Positions 7,086-15,346 of a stretch of DNA of 34,999 bases are shown in pieces (position 1 is the stretch's first letter; every line of letters starts with the position of its first letter). The stretch covers positions 1-34,999 of the forward strand of contig JAZRIJ010000066.1 of the NCBI GenBank assembly GCA_045645205.1. Direction: 5' to 3'. The translations under genes and the position numbers were made by a program. The stretch is from RGIG1995 sp045645205 (GTDB lineage: Bacteria > Bacillota > Clostridia > Oscillospirales > CAG-272). A model generated the notes under the pieces. The model was not told where the DNA came from, ran no database searches, and was given only the letters and a program-made list of their open reading frames with translations.

Positions 7086-8066
7086 TTAGTCTCTTCTTTG
7101 ATAGAATACGTATCCGGAAATAATTCCCGCTACAATACCTATCAATACAAGTACGATTATGAAATATATCCATGACATAGCGGAACTGAGAACAGGACCG
7201 CCAGCTTCTTGATATATACTGTCAATATACATCATTACGCTGTTTGAACTTCTTGTGAATGAGTCAATAACTGTGTATATCGTATTAACAAGAATCATAG
7301 GACTAATCATCGGGAAGGTTATCTTCCAGAATGTTTCCCATGCAGCCGCACCGTCTATCTGACACGATTCATAGATCGCCGGAGAAATAGACTGGAGACC
7401 TGCAAGGAATATAAGCATTTGTACACCGGAACGGCTGATAATATCATACACATTTGCAATAATACCAACAACGTATTCCATCAGCTCACCGCCAACCTTC
7501 ATGTTACCAAACAGCCAATTAAGGTTTGCCGCAGCAGCTAAAGATTCCGTCGCTGTCCCAGCGCCTGTACCGTTATCAATAGAACTAGATGAATCTGTCA
7601 TATATGAAAGCATTGCATTACCCTGGTCAATGTATTCTACTACACCGGTACCAATAATAACAGGAATGAAAAACACAGCACGAAATAGCGCTCTGCCAAA
7701 CATCTTCTGGTTAAGCAATACTGCCATAAACAAAGAAAATATTACAATTGCAGGAATATCAAACACAAGCTGTTTAACACCTGTTACCAATGTTTGTACA
7801 AATCCAGGGTCATCAAACAAAGCATTTTGATAATTTGCAAAACCAATAAACTCTGTTATATATCCACCACCTGACAAGATTGTAAGCTTTGAAAAACTGA
7901 ACTTAATCGAGTCAAAAATTATGGGAAGATATACGATTATGAATGTTGCCAAGAAAGGCATTATAAACCACCAGCCGGCTCTTGCCTTTCTTTTATCAAG
8001 GGATGCAATCTTTTTCTTGCGCTTCTTTGGAGAAGCAGCTCCTTTTGCTGTAAGCTGTTTATTCAT
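7086..8066 (-). CDS. sugar ABC transporter permease, MalF type (pair 2), with extracytoplasmic insertion
   Basis: This 326-residue permease begins with a strongly basic N-terminus (KKRKKKIASLDKRKARAGWWF), as in LplB/MalF-type Firmicutes proteins. It has about six membrane spans and the EAA loop YESCQIDGAAAWETFWKITF. Between the third and fourth spans (about residues 145-190) there is an unusual Ser/Thr/Gly/Ala-rich insertion (TDSSSSIDNGTGAGTATESL) that should lie outside the membrane. It could contact the binding protein or one of the large exported partners encoded upstream. The gene lies 18 nt after the DUF5696 gene, with AGGGG upstream of the ATG. Confidence 0.9.
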   Translation of the reverse strand: MNKQLTAKGAASPKKRKKKIASLDKRKARAGWWFIMPFLATFIIVYLPIIFDSIKFSFSKLTILSGGGYITEFIGFANYQNALFDDPGFVQTLVTGVKQLVFDIPAIVIFSLFMAVLLNQKMFGRALFRAVFFIPVIIGTGVVEYIDQGNAMLSYMTDSSSSIDNGTGAGTATESLAAAANLNWLFGNMKVGGELMEYVVGIIANVYDIISRSGVQMLIFLAGLQSISPAIYESCQIDGAAAWETFWKITFPMISPMILVNTIYTVIDSFTRSSNSVMMYIDSIYQEAGGPVLSSAMSWIYFIIVLVLIGIVAGIISGYVFYQRRD

Positions 8067-8084
8067 TTTTACACACCCCTTCCA

Positions 8085-11000
8085 TTAACCCTGAGTCGCT
8101 GTTTCAGAGGTTCCCGAGGTTACAGGTAAACCTGTACCTTCGGGAGTTCCTGCTGTTTCAGCATCTGCAGTCTCTTGTTCAATTTTTTCTTCTTTCTCAA
8201 CTGTTGATTCGATATAACCAAGAGCTTTTACAAGTCTGTCATTTACCATAATATCAAAGCTGTTATAGTTGAGTACGAATACCTTGCCGTTGGAATATGT
8301 TACTTTTACAACTGTTCCCGGCTGTGTAAGATACTTCGTTTTAAGATCGATAAGATCCTCTTCTTCGGGTTCTGCTTCCTCTATGCTTGTATCGGGGTTA
8401 ACCACGGGATTCTCTTCGGGAGTTTCTGTAGCATCGGGATTTTCAGTGTTCTCCTGTGCATTCTTAATTGCCTCAAGCTTTGCTGCAAGTATTGCCGCTC
8501 TTCTTTCCTTCTCCTCCTGATGAACCTTGTTAATAGCCTCTTCTTCCTGAGCCGCCTTAAGCGCTGCTTCGTCTTCAGCTATTTCTTCTTCTGTAGGAAC
8601 ACGCTCACCCTGCACAAATTCATGGTCTACTATTATTGATGTCTGAACATCCTTCAATGCTCCGTTTAAAATGTTGTAGTATTCTACAAGGTCTTCCTTC
8701 CAAATCTTGTACTGAACTGAGAAATAACCCGCATAAAGCTCATTGTCTTTAAGTTCAGCTGTGTTTCTGTAAGAAAGGAGGAAGTATGGTGTTGCACCAT
8801 TCTCAATAATCTTGAGAATTTCGTATGCAATATTACCAGTTGTATTCAAGGGTGAACCCGAGAATTCAATTGCACCATGAAGAACCATACCCATGAAGGG
8901 GACTGCCTGACTGGATGAAATATAACGGCTGCTGTCCAAAGATACATTTAACAACTTATCAACATAAGGAAATACATATGCATTACCTGCATCACTCATT
9001 ACGTTTACGTAGTCATTACTAAGCTTTTCCAGAAGCTTAACTGTTTCATATCTTGCATCTTCACGGTTGTAAGGATTATCTTCGTCAAAGTCAGAGTTTA
9101 GATCCGAACCGAGCGAACCGACAGATACGCTTGTAGCTCCAAGCTTCTGCATATCCTTGTTAAAGCCTTCATAAAACTCAGAGAATGCTGATACGGAGAT
9201 AACAACATTTCCTGTTGGCATAAGCGTCTGGAACACAGAATCATATTTTTGCTTCTGTGTGTAGCGGTTATCGATAGTTCTTACAGCATCCTTCTTAAGG
9301 CTAAATCCATCGAACATGGATGTTTCGTAGAGATAATTAAAGCTAAATTCGGGATATACACCAACCCCATTTTCTTCTGCATAATTAAGAAATTTTTTAA
9401 AGCCCTTATCTCCTCCTGCTTTCTTTTGGAAACCAACCTTAGAAGGAACTGTGGACTGCATACCGCCGTTTGCAAAGCCTGTAAGTCTGAAGTTTATGTT
9501 GTCTATGCCCTGAGCTTCAAGCTCGGAATGCATAGTCATCAAATCATCAAAGGTAGTAAGTGGTGTCTCTACCGTAATCGGAAAGCTCAAAAATTTTTCG
9601 GTAGTATCAATTGTACCAAAGGACTCAATATTCAAAGGAATATTTTCCTTTACATCATCCTTTTCAAGTTTTGTAAGTTTTTCTGAATTGTAAAGATAAT
9701 CACGATAAGCATCAGCCATACCTACATATGATGCTTCATATGACTTGTAACCTTCGTTTTCTTTTGCCAATTCCTCTGCAATAAGTTCATCCTCAAGCAT
9801 AATATACTTGATTCTATAGCTTCCTGTATATTTTCTGTCGGAAACAACTGTCCATGTTGCATTGCTTCCCACTGAAATAGAGTCTGCAAGATTATATTGG
9901 TCGGAAGGACGTGGGTTAAATGCTGTATAAACTGTATTATAGTTATGTAATGTGCCTCCGGTTTCAGTATAAAGAGTAGCAAGTGAATCACCCTCATCGA
10001 TAATTGCAAGGAATCCTGAACTTACAGGATACTTGGTAATTATCTTCTCACCGTCAACATCAGTTACAACAGTTCTGACACCATCTTCAACTACTCCGTA
10101 TACGGGAAGTCTCCAGATCTGCTGCGTTGAGCCTGTAATAGTATGGAATGCGTAATCCTGTCCATAAAGCTTACCGCTTATGACTACTTGCTGACCTGTA
10201 ACATCCTCAAATCTAATGATAGATCCGCTTCCGTCAGGTATAAATAGGTAACCTGTATTATCAGACGAACCTGCACCAACATAAGGAAGAATCTTCATAC
10301 CTTCGAGGACATATGTGGTTTCATCAAAACGTATACCGTTTGCGCCGAGACGAACATCAACGCCGTTATTCGTAAGTGAATATTCAAGTGCAAACTTAAA
10401 TACTGCGGGAGCCTTATCCTTTGCTACATATCCTACTAATGAATGGTCATATTCAAGCTCTTCAAACGTGTATCCAGGGCAGTATGTTTTTATTATTGTT
10501 TCCTGACGTGTCTTTTCAACCTCGCCTGCATCAGTAGAAAATACATAAATCGGGAACTTTTCAACTATTGGATATGAAGCAATAAGCTCTTTCTTACCCG
10601 ATGTTGTAAGTGTGGGGTCATTAAGGTCTTTAAGCTGGAAGTATGCCTCAAATGTACTCTTCTGTCTGCTTTCAGGAATCAAATCTAAAATTTCAGTACG
10701 GAAACGCTCTGCCGAAATCTGCATAGGTATCAACTTACGTGTTTCTATGTTACCGATAGTATATTCAACACGCACACCGTTCTTGAGATTCTTAACCTGG
10801 AGCTGTCCAAGCATTACACAGTCCTCATAGCTTGTATAAGACTTTGCAACACCGCTGTCACTATAGTTGATCAAAACCTGAGAGAGAAGATTCATTTTTG
10901 TTGTATCACTGGCTTTTGTTCCTCCAACACCGTAAGGGTTAGAGAAAAGGTATTGACCTGTCAGCTTATTTTCAAGTGCCCATTCACCTGACTCTTGCTG

Positions 11001-11243
11001 CACATAGAAAATATACTTGTCATTTTCCAGCATTTTCTTCATGGTATTAATTTTTTGAGCTGCTGAACTAAAGTTTTTTGTCAAATAGTTTTCTTTATAG
11101 TATGTTTCATCCTTTTGTAGATTAGAAGCGCCATCATCCGTATTAGCAGCAAATACAGGGAGAACAGACAGGTTTGCCAATACGCCGATAATCATTATAA
11201 TGGACATCAGCGCCGAAATAATTCTGATTTTTTTCATTTTCAT
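8085..11243 (-). CDS. exported DUF5696-domain protein, function unknown
   Basis: This 1052-residue protein has a Sec signal peptide (about 1-33, hydrophobic SALMSIIMIIGVLANLSVLP then VFAA). Residues about 45-500 look like all-beta modules. Residues about 535-860 alternate beta strands and helices in the manner of a TIM barrel (INFRLTGFANGG, GVGVYPEFSFNYLY, SVGSLGSDLNSDF, VNVMSDAGNAYVFPYVD), with conserved-looking acidic residues at strand ends. This recalls glycoside hydrolases but no family motif is certain. Residues about 885-975 are a long Glu/Ala-rich helical stretch and Pro/Glu linker, followed by a small beta domain and a Thr/Ser/Gly-rich tail. There is no LPxTG motif, lipobox or clear C-terminal membrane anchor. 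I recognise it as DUF5696, a family seen beside sugar ABC permeases in Firmicutes. The ATG at 11243 is only 3 nt from GGAG; the second ATG two codons on is better spaced. Confidence 0.85.
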   Translation of the reverse strand: MKMKKIRIISALMSIIMIIGVLANLSVLPVFAANTDDGASNLQKDETYYKENYLTKNFSSAAQKINTMKKMLENDKYIFYVQQESGEWALENKLTGQYLFSNPYGVGGTKASDTTKMNLLSQVLINYSDSGVAKSYTSYEDCVMLGQLQVKNLKNGVRVEYTIGNIETRKLIPMQISAERFRTEILDLIPESRQKSTFEAYFQLKDLNDPTLTTSGKKELIASYPIVEKFPIYVFSTDAGEVEKTRQETIIKTYCPGYTFEELEYDHSLVGYVAKDKAPAVFKFALEYSLTNNGVDVRLGANGIRFDETTYVLEGMKILPYVGAGSSDNTGYLFIPDGSGSIIRFEDVTGQQVVISGKLYGQDYAFHTITGSTQQIWRLPVYGVVEDGVRTVVTDVDGEKIITKYPVSSGFLAIIDEGDSLATLYTETGGTLHNYNTVYTAFNPRPSDQYNLADSISVGSNATWTVVSDRKYTGSYRIKYIMLEDELIAEELAKENEGYKSYEASYVGMADAYRDYLYNSEKLTKLEKDDVKENIPLNIESFGTIDTTEKFLSFPITVETPLTTFDDLMTMHSELEAQGIDNINFRLTGFANGGMQSTVPSKVGFQKKAGGDKGFKKFLNYAEENGVGVYPEFSFNYLYETSMFDGFSLKKDAVRTIDNRYTQKQKYDSVFQTLMPTGNVVISVSAFSEFYEGFNKDMQKLGATSVSVGSLGSDLNSDFDEDNPYNREDARYETVKLLEKLSNDYVNVMSDAGNAYVFPYVDKLLNVSLDSSRYISSSQAVPFMGMVLHGAIEFSGSPLNTTGNIAYEILKIIENGATPYFLLSYRNTAELKDNELYAGYFSVQYKIWKEDLVEYYNILNGALKDVQTSIIVDHEFVQGERVPTEEEIAEDEAALKAAQEEEAINKVHQEEKERRAAILAAKLEAIKNAQENTENPDATETPEENPVVNPDTSIEEAEPEEEDLIDLKTKYLTQPGTVVKVTYSNGKVFVLNYNSFDIMVNDRLVKALGYIESTVEKEEKIEQETADAETAGTPEGTGLPVTSGTSETATQG

Positions 11244-11258
11244 TCTCTCCTCTCTCTG

Positions 11259-13394
11259 CTATATTCGATAAGAAATTTCTGTTACAATTGCTGTAATAAA
11301 TCCAATTACATTTGTAAGCAATGTTGTGAACAACAACGCTAGGAACATAATGAACACCATCGCCACTATCGTTCCGAGACATGTTATAACGTTCTTAAGA
11401 AGCGAGTAGTCATGTGTTACCATTGTACCCGTAAATATGAGCAATCCAACCCAAATAAATGCGAATGTATTAAGCAAGGTTACAAGAGCCGCTTCATTTG
11501 ATGTAAGGAAGTTTGTACAAATAGTTGCGGGAATTATAAGCAAAGGCAAAGGTGCCAGGGCGTATGATGTTGCAATAAAGATATCTTTAAAGCTTCCTTC
11601 GCCTTCCATAAGAGTTGTAAGACACCAGTTGCCTACAACCCAAAGAATAAGAGGTACTAAAACCGAAATTATCTGTACCAAAATGCTTGAATAATTTCCA
11701 TGGGGATTAAAAACATATGATGAGCCTGCAGACTGATAGGTAAATGTTACTATAGCAAATACTACATAGAACAATGCCCCCCTCAGCGAGCCTCTCTTTT
11801 CGTGCGTCAAATCCCAGAAACCATCAAAGGGATGGAACATCAGGTGATTTGCATACAAAATTTCTTGCCAGAAGGTCCTCTTCTTGCCAGATACCGCAAC
11901 CTCTTTGTTTACCTTTGCGGCATATCCAAAGAATTTGGTTGCTCCTATGCATACTGCAATTACAACTACAGGAATAACGTATATTATCTTACTGATAAGC
12001 TCTTTGCGGTACATCTTAAACGCATCTGAATAACTCTTGGTTTCATATGCCGCCGTAAAGTATTCCATAGCTTCTTCCCACTTACCCGAGCGGTAAAGTG
12101 CCTTACCTATACCAATATAGGCCGCATCAAAGTTATTGTTTCTCTGAAGAATAGATTCCCAGTCTTCCTGCGCTTTATCATAATTACGGTTATTTTGGTT
12201 CTTGATAGCATTTAAAAGAATATCACCATATTCCGTTCTGTCATATACCGTAAATGAATTTGTACCCTTATCAAGCAAAAGTATCTTATTACCCTGATAT
12301 GTAATAGCAGCAAGAGCTCTGATGTTACCAAGCTGCGTACCAGTATCACCAAAAATAAACAACAGATCACCGTATTCATCATAGGTGTACACCTTTGAAC
12401 GCTTGGAGTCAATTATTGACCATGTATTTTGGGGTCCGAGCGCTACGTCTACAATGACCGAAGTTCCGATCGGCGCTGTAGATACTGTAGAAAATTTCGT
12501 TACGTTAACTTCACCAAAACCAAAGAAACCTGTACGCTTCATAATGTCATCGCCCGATACGTTAAGCTTCTTAACGGGTGAGTAATCAGAGCCGTTGTTT
12601 TTGGTTGCAGCCTGTTGAGCATTTGCATCAATAGAAGAAGTTGTAACGTAAATAAATCCACGGTGGTCAATCGTAATGTTATTAAATTCCGTACTTACAT
12701 ACTGTTCCGACTTTTCGCGCTGCGCCTCAGTCTGAAAATATCTCCAAAGCTTCTGCCACGCACTGATCGTAACCTTTTGAGCTCCAACAAAGCACTGGAA
12801 GGAACCATCAGGGTTAAGTGCTATAACACCCATATATGTACTCGATGAGATAACATACATGGTACCTGCAGAATCAACCGAAATCGCTACCGGTCTGTAA
12901 ACAGAGTTTTCAGGAAAAACATCTGCCTTGGGCTCCTCAAAGGTTCTTACATAAGAACCGTCTTTCTGATTGAATACAACTATTCTCTTGTTATCTGTAT
13001 CTGCAACATATATATAATCATTACCCACAAAAACACCATTGGGGTTTGAAAGAGTATCCGGAATGCCGTTGCTGTTTACAAATGATTTAATTGCAAATTT
13101 ATATTTATAATATCTGTCAAGAACGATAATTCTGTTGTTTCCTGCATCTGCAATATAAACATTTCCATTATCGTCTGTTTCAAGGTCTGCGGGAGTCTTA
13201 AGGGGAGTACTGATACCCATAACGCTCGCATCAATTACCTGTTCGGGTGTATATGCATCGGGCGATGCTATTCCCCACCCGTCCTGCGAATAAGTATATG
13301 TTCCGTACGAGGATGCCGCAAATGCGGGAACAACACCAATAAACATCATCAGACAAAGTGTCAGGGCGGCAATTTTAATAATTTTTTTATTCAT
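11259..13394 (-). CDS. exported NHL-repeat / TPR / Yip1-domain membrane protein
   Basis: This 711-residue mosaic protein has a signal peptide (1-27, ending VVPAFAASS). Residues about 60-390 form a beta-propeller with NHL-type repeats (PADLETDDNGNVYIADAGNN at 68; GNDYIYVADTDNKRIVVF; AGTMYVISSS; RGFIYVTTSS). TPR-like helices follow at 403-455 (YDKAQEDWESIL, AAYIGIGKALYRSGKWEEAM), then one membrane span (about 469-487) and a Yip1-type domain with about five spans (515-711). The propeller and TPR should face outside and the Yip1 part should lie in the membrane. NHL propellers bind proteins or glycans, so a sensor or scaffold for the transporter is a reasonable inference, but no function is established. 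It lies between the first permease pair and DUF5696 with 15-19 nt gaps. The ribosome binding site is GGGAGAGG-like, 6-8 nt before the ATG. Confidence 0.87.
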   Translation of the reverse strand: MNKKIIKIAALTLCLMMFIGVVPAFAASSYGTYTYSQDGWGIASPDAYTPEQVIDASVMGISTPLKTPADLETDDNGNVYIADAGNNRIIVLDRYYKYKFAIKSFVNSNGIPDTLSNPNGVFVGNDYIYVADTDNKRIVVFNQKDGSYVRTFEEPKADVFPENSVYRPVAISVDSAGTMYVISSSTYMGVIALNPDGSFQCFVGAQKVTISAWQKLWRYFQTEAQREKSEQYVSTEFNNITIDHRGFIYVTTSSIDANAQQAATKNNGSDYSPVKKLNVSGDDIMKRTGFFGFGEVNVTKFSTVSTAPIGTSVIVDVALGPQNTWSIIDSKRSKVYTYDEYGDLLFIFGDTGTQLGNIRALAAITYQGNKILLLDKGTNSFTVYDRTEYGDILLNAIKNQNNRNYDKAQEDWESILQRNNNFDAAYIGIGKALYRSGKWEEAMEYFTAAYETKSYSDAFKMYRKELISKIIYVIPVVVIAVCIGATKFFGYAAKVNKEVAVSGKKRTFWQEILYANHLMFHPFDGFWDLTHEKRGSLRGALFYVVFAIVTFTYQSAGSSYVFNPHGNYSSILVQIISVLVPLILWVVGNWCLTTLMEGEGSFKDIFIATSYALAPLPLLIIPATICTNFLTSNEAALVTLLNTFAFIWVGLLIFTGTMVTHDYSLLKNVITCLGTIVAMVFIMFLALLFTTLLTNVIGFITAIVTEISYRI

Positions 13395-13413
13395 ATTAAC
13401 CTCTCCCTTTCTT

Positions 13414-14289
13414 TTAGTCTTTCATACCCGATGAACCCATGGTCTCAATAATGTTACTCTGAGTTATAACAAATACGAGAATAGGAACCATCATACTAAT
13501 AACTGTAGCCGCCGCAGATGCACCCTGACGAGAAATTCCATCGGATACAAGCTGACTTACTGCGTAATTAAACGATTTGAGCTGTTCACTCTGAATATAT
13601 ATAGAAGCGCCGGAGTTCCAAAGATCCTTAAAGCTGTAGCACACAAGTGTCAGCCATGCAGGCTTAACCATAGGCATTGCAATTACCCAGAAGGTTTTCC
13701 ACTCAGTCGCGCCGTCAATACGTGCCGATTCAAGCACAGCATTATTAACGTTGGTTTCCATAAACTGCTTCATCAGATACAGTCCCAGTGATGTACACCA
13801 CGCAGGAACTATTCTTGCAAGATATGTATCAATCCAGCCGAGCGCTGAAAGTGTAATAAAGTTTGCAATAGCGGAAACTGTACTATGGAACATCAAGGAT
13901 GCAACAATAACTGCAAATATTGTCTTTCCGCCGGGAAACTTAATCTTTGCCAATGCGTACGCGCACATTGAAGACAAAAGCAAGTTACCAAATGTACCCA
14001 ATACAGAAATAAATACCGTATTAAATATGTATCTCGAAAAGGGTACCCACGACTCATTCATCAAATTAAATAAATCCTTAAAGTTCCTCAATGTCGGACT
14101 TGTTACATAAAATCTTGGGGGGAACATCCAAAGCTCATCAAGCGGTTTAAGCGATTGAATAACCGTATAATACATAGGTAAGAAAAGGAATAATCCCATT
14201 AGAAAAAGGAATAATCCAATTCCGATATCGCCGCCGTATGAACGGTTAAGCACGACTCTGTGCTTTCTTGTTCTTAATTTCTTAGCCAT
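13414..14289 (-). CDS. carbohydrate ABC transporter permease, MalG type (pair 1)
   Basis: This 291-residue permease has a basic N-terminus (KKLRTRKHRVVLNRSYGGD), about six membrane spans, and the coupling loop LESARIDGATEWKTFWVIAM with MPMVKPAW after it. The C-terminal QSNIIETMGSSGMKD matches the 'GxxxGAVKG'-like end of MalG proteins. Its start overlaps the neighbourhood of the upstream permease stop (1-nt gap), so the two are translationally coupled and form a heterodimer. The energy-coupling ATPase is not encoded here. The substrate is unknown; the family transports sugars and oligosaccharides. Confidence 0.92.
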   Translation of the reverse strand: MAKKLRTRKHRVVLNRSYGGDIGIGLFLFLMGLFLFLPMYYTVIQSLKPLDELWMFPPRFYVTSPTLRNFKDLFNLMNESWVPFSRYIFNTVFISVLGTFGNLLLSSMCAYALAKIKFPGGKTIFAVIVASLMFHSTVSAIANFITLSALGWIDTYLARIVPAWCTSLGLYLMKQFMETNVNNAVLESARIDGATEWKTFWVIAMPMVKPAWLTLVCYSFKDLWNSGASIYIQSEQLKSFNYAVSQLVSDGISRQGASAAATVISMMVPILVFVITQSNIIETMGSSGMKD

Positions 14290-14290
14290 A

Positions 14291-15241
14291 TCAGTTACCT
14301 ACCTTCGACAAGAGTTTCTTGACCAAAGCGTTTGAGCCGTACATAATAAGGAACAGCACTGTCGCGATAGCCGAAGCATAACCTACTTCCCAACGAGTGG
14401 TACCATAGTCTTCCAAGTGGTGCATAATTGTATGCGCTGCATAATCAACTGAGGGAAAACCCGCAAGTGATGTAACAATAGCTCCAAAACCAAACGCCTG
14501 TGTAATTGCCATAACGGCACCGAACATAAGCTGTGGTTTCATAGTAGGCAATGTAATATACCAAAGCTCCTGCCAACGATTCTTGATACCATCAACCGCA
14601 CCTGCTTCATAGAGAGAGTGGTCAACCCCCTGGAAACCTGCAATAAACGAAAGGAAAGCGGTACCGAGTGATGTCCAAAGAGCAACTACTATACAAATAG
14701 GCATTACATAGTTTGCATCCTGCAACCACTGAACAGGCATCGAAATGAAACCAAGCTCAATAAGAATAGAATTGGCAAATCCGTATGAGTCAGAGGAAAA
14801 TACAATACTCCACATAAGATATGCACCGCCCGAAATAGAGGGCGAATAGAAAATCAAGGTTATAATTGCTCTGATCTTCGGTGAAAGCTCATTAATGAAC
14901 CAAGCGCATATGAACGAAATCAGGTATGAACCTGGTCCAACAATAGCTGCAAATATAAACGTATTCTTAACTGCTGTGATAAAAATATCATCATCAAGGA
15001 AAAGCGTTATATAGTTGTCCATGAATACAAAGTTGGGAATCTGAAGCATGTTAAAGTCTGTAAAGCTCAACACGATAGATACACCAACAGGTAATATCGT
15101 AAATATGAAGAAGAGAATAACGAATGGCGCTATCATTATGTACGCCGTTTTGTTACGCTTAATCTCTTTCCATGTCCACTGCGCTTTAGTCATTTCCGAG
15201 CGATTTGTCGCTTTTTTCTTTACTGCAGTGTTTGCGGACAT
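14291..15241 (-). CDS. sugar ABC transporter permease, MalF type (pair 1)
   Basis: This 316-residue permease starts with a basic cytoplasmic stretch, then IMIAPFVILFFIFTILPVGV (TM1), about six spans in all, and the EAA loop YEAGAVDGIKNRWQELWYI followed by TLPTMKPQ. It has the usual length for the MalF/UgpA branch of Firmicutes and lacks the large MalF P2 loop of enterobacteria. It follows the binding-protein gene after a 105-nt gap that contains a strong stem-loop, and has its own AAGGAG ribosome binding site 10 nt before the ATG. It pairs with the permease at 13414. Confidence 0.92.
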   Translation of the reverse strand: MSANTAVKKKATNRSEMTKAQWTWKEIKRNKTAYIMIAPFVILFFIFTILPVGVSIVLSFTDFNMLQIPNFVFMDNYITLFLDDDIFITAVKNTFIFAAIVGPGSYLISFICAWFINELSPKIRAIITLIFYSPSISGGAYLMWSIVFSSDSYGFANSILIELGFISMPVQWLQDANYVMPICIVVALWTSLGTAFLSFIAGFQGVDHSLYEAGAVDGIKNRWQELWYITLPTMKPQLMFGAVMAITQAFGFGAIVTSLAGFPSVDYAAHTIMHHLEDYGTTRWEVGYASAIATVLFLIMYGSNALVKKLLSKVGN

Positions 15242-15303
15242 GTGTAATCAACTCCTTTTTTAGAATGTATATAATGTATTATATAATGATAGTTTTTCTT
15301 TCC

Positions 15304-15329
15304 CAGAGGGGCGAAAATGTGCCCCTCTG
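15304..15329 (-). promoter_or_regulatory. intercistronic stem-loop after the solute-binding protein gene
   Basis: A perfect 9-bp GC-rich stem, CAGAGGGGC (15304-15312) with GCCCCTCTG (15321-15329), encloses an 8-nt loop, 18 nt past the stop codon. In the transcript it is followed by GGAAAGAAAAA, not a U run, so it is not a standard intrinsic terminator. Such 3' stems are known to stabilise the upstream part of a processed polycistronic mRNA and give more binding protein than permease. That role here is inferred. Confidence 0.75.
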
Positions 15330-15346
15330 AAAAACAATCGACTTTG

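Noticed and set aside
15304..15329. Intrinsic terminator inside the sugar operon
   Set aside because: The stem is strong but no U run follows it in the transcript, and the downstream genes clearly belong to the same operon; noted instead as a stabilising stem.
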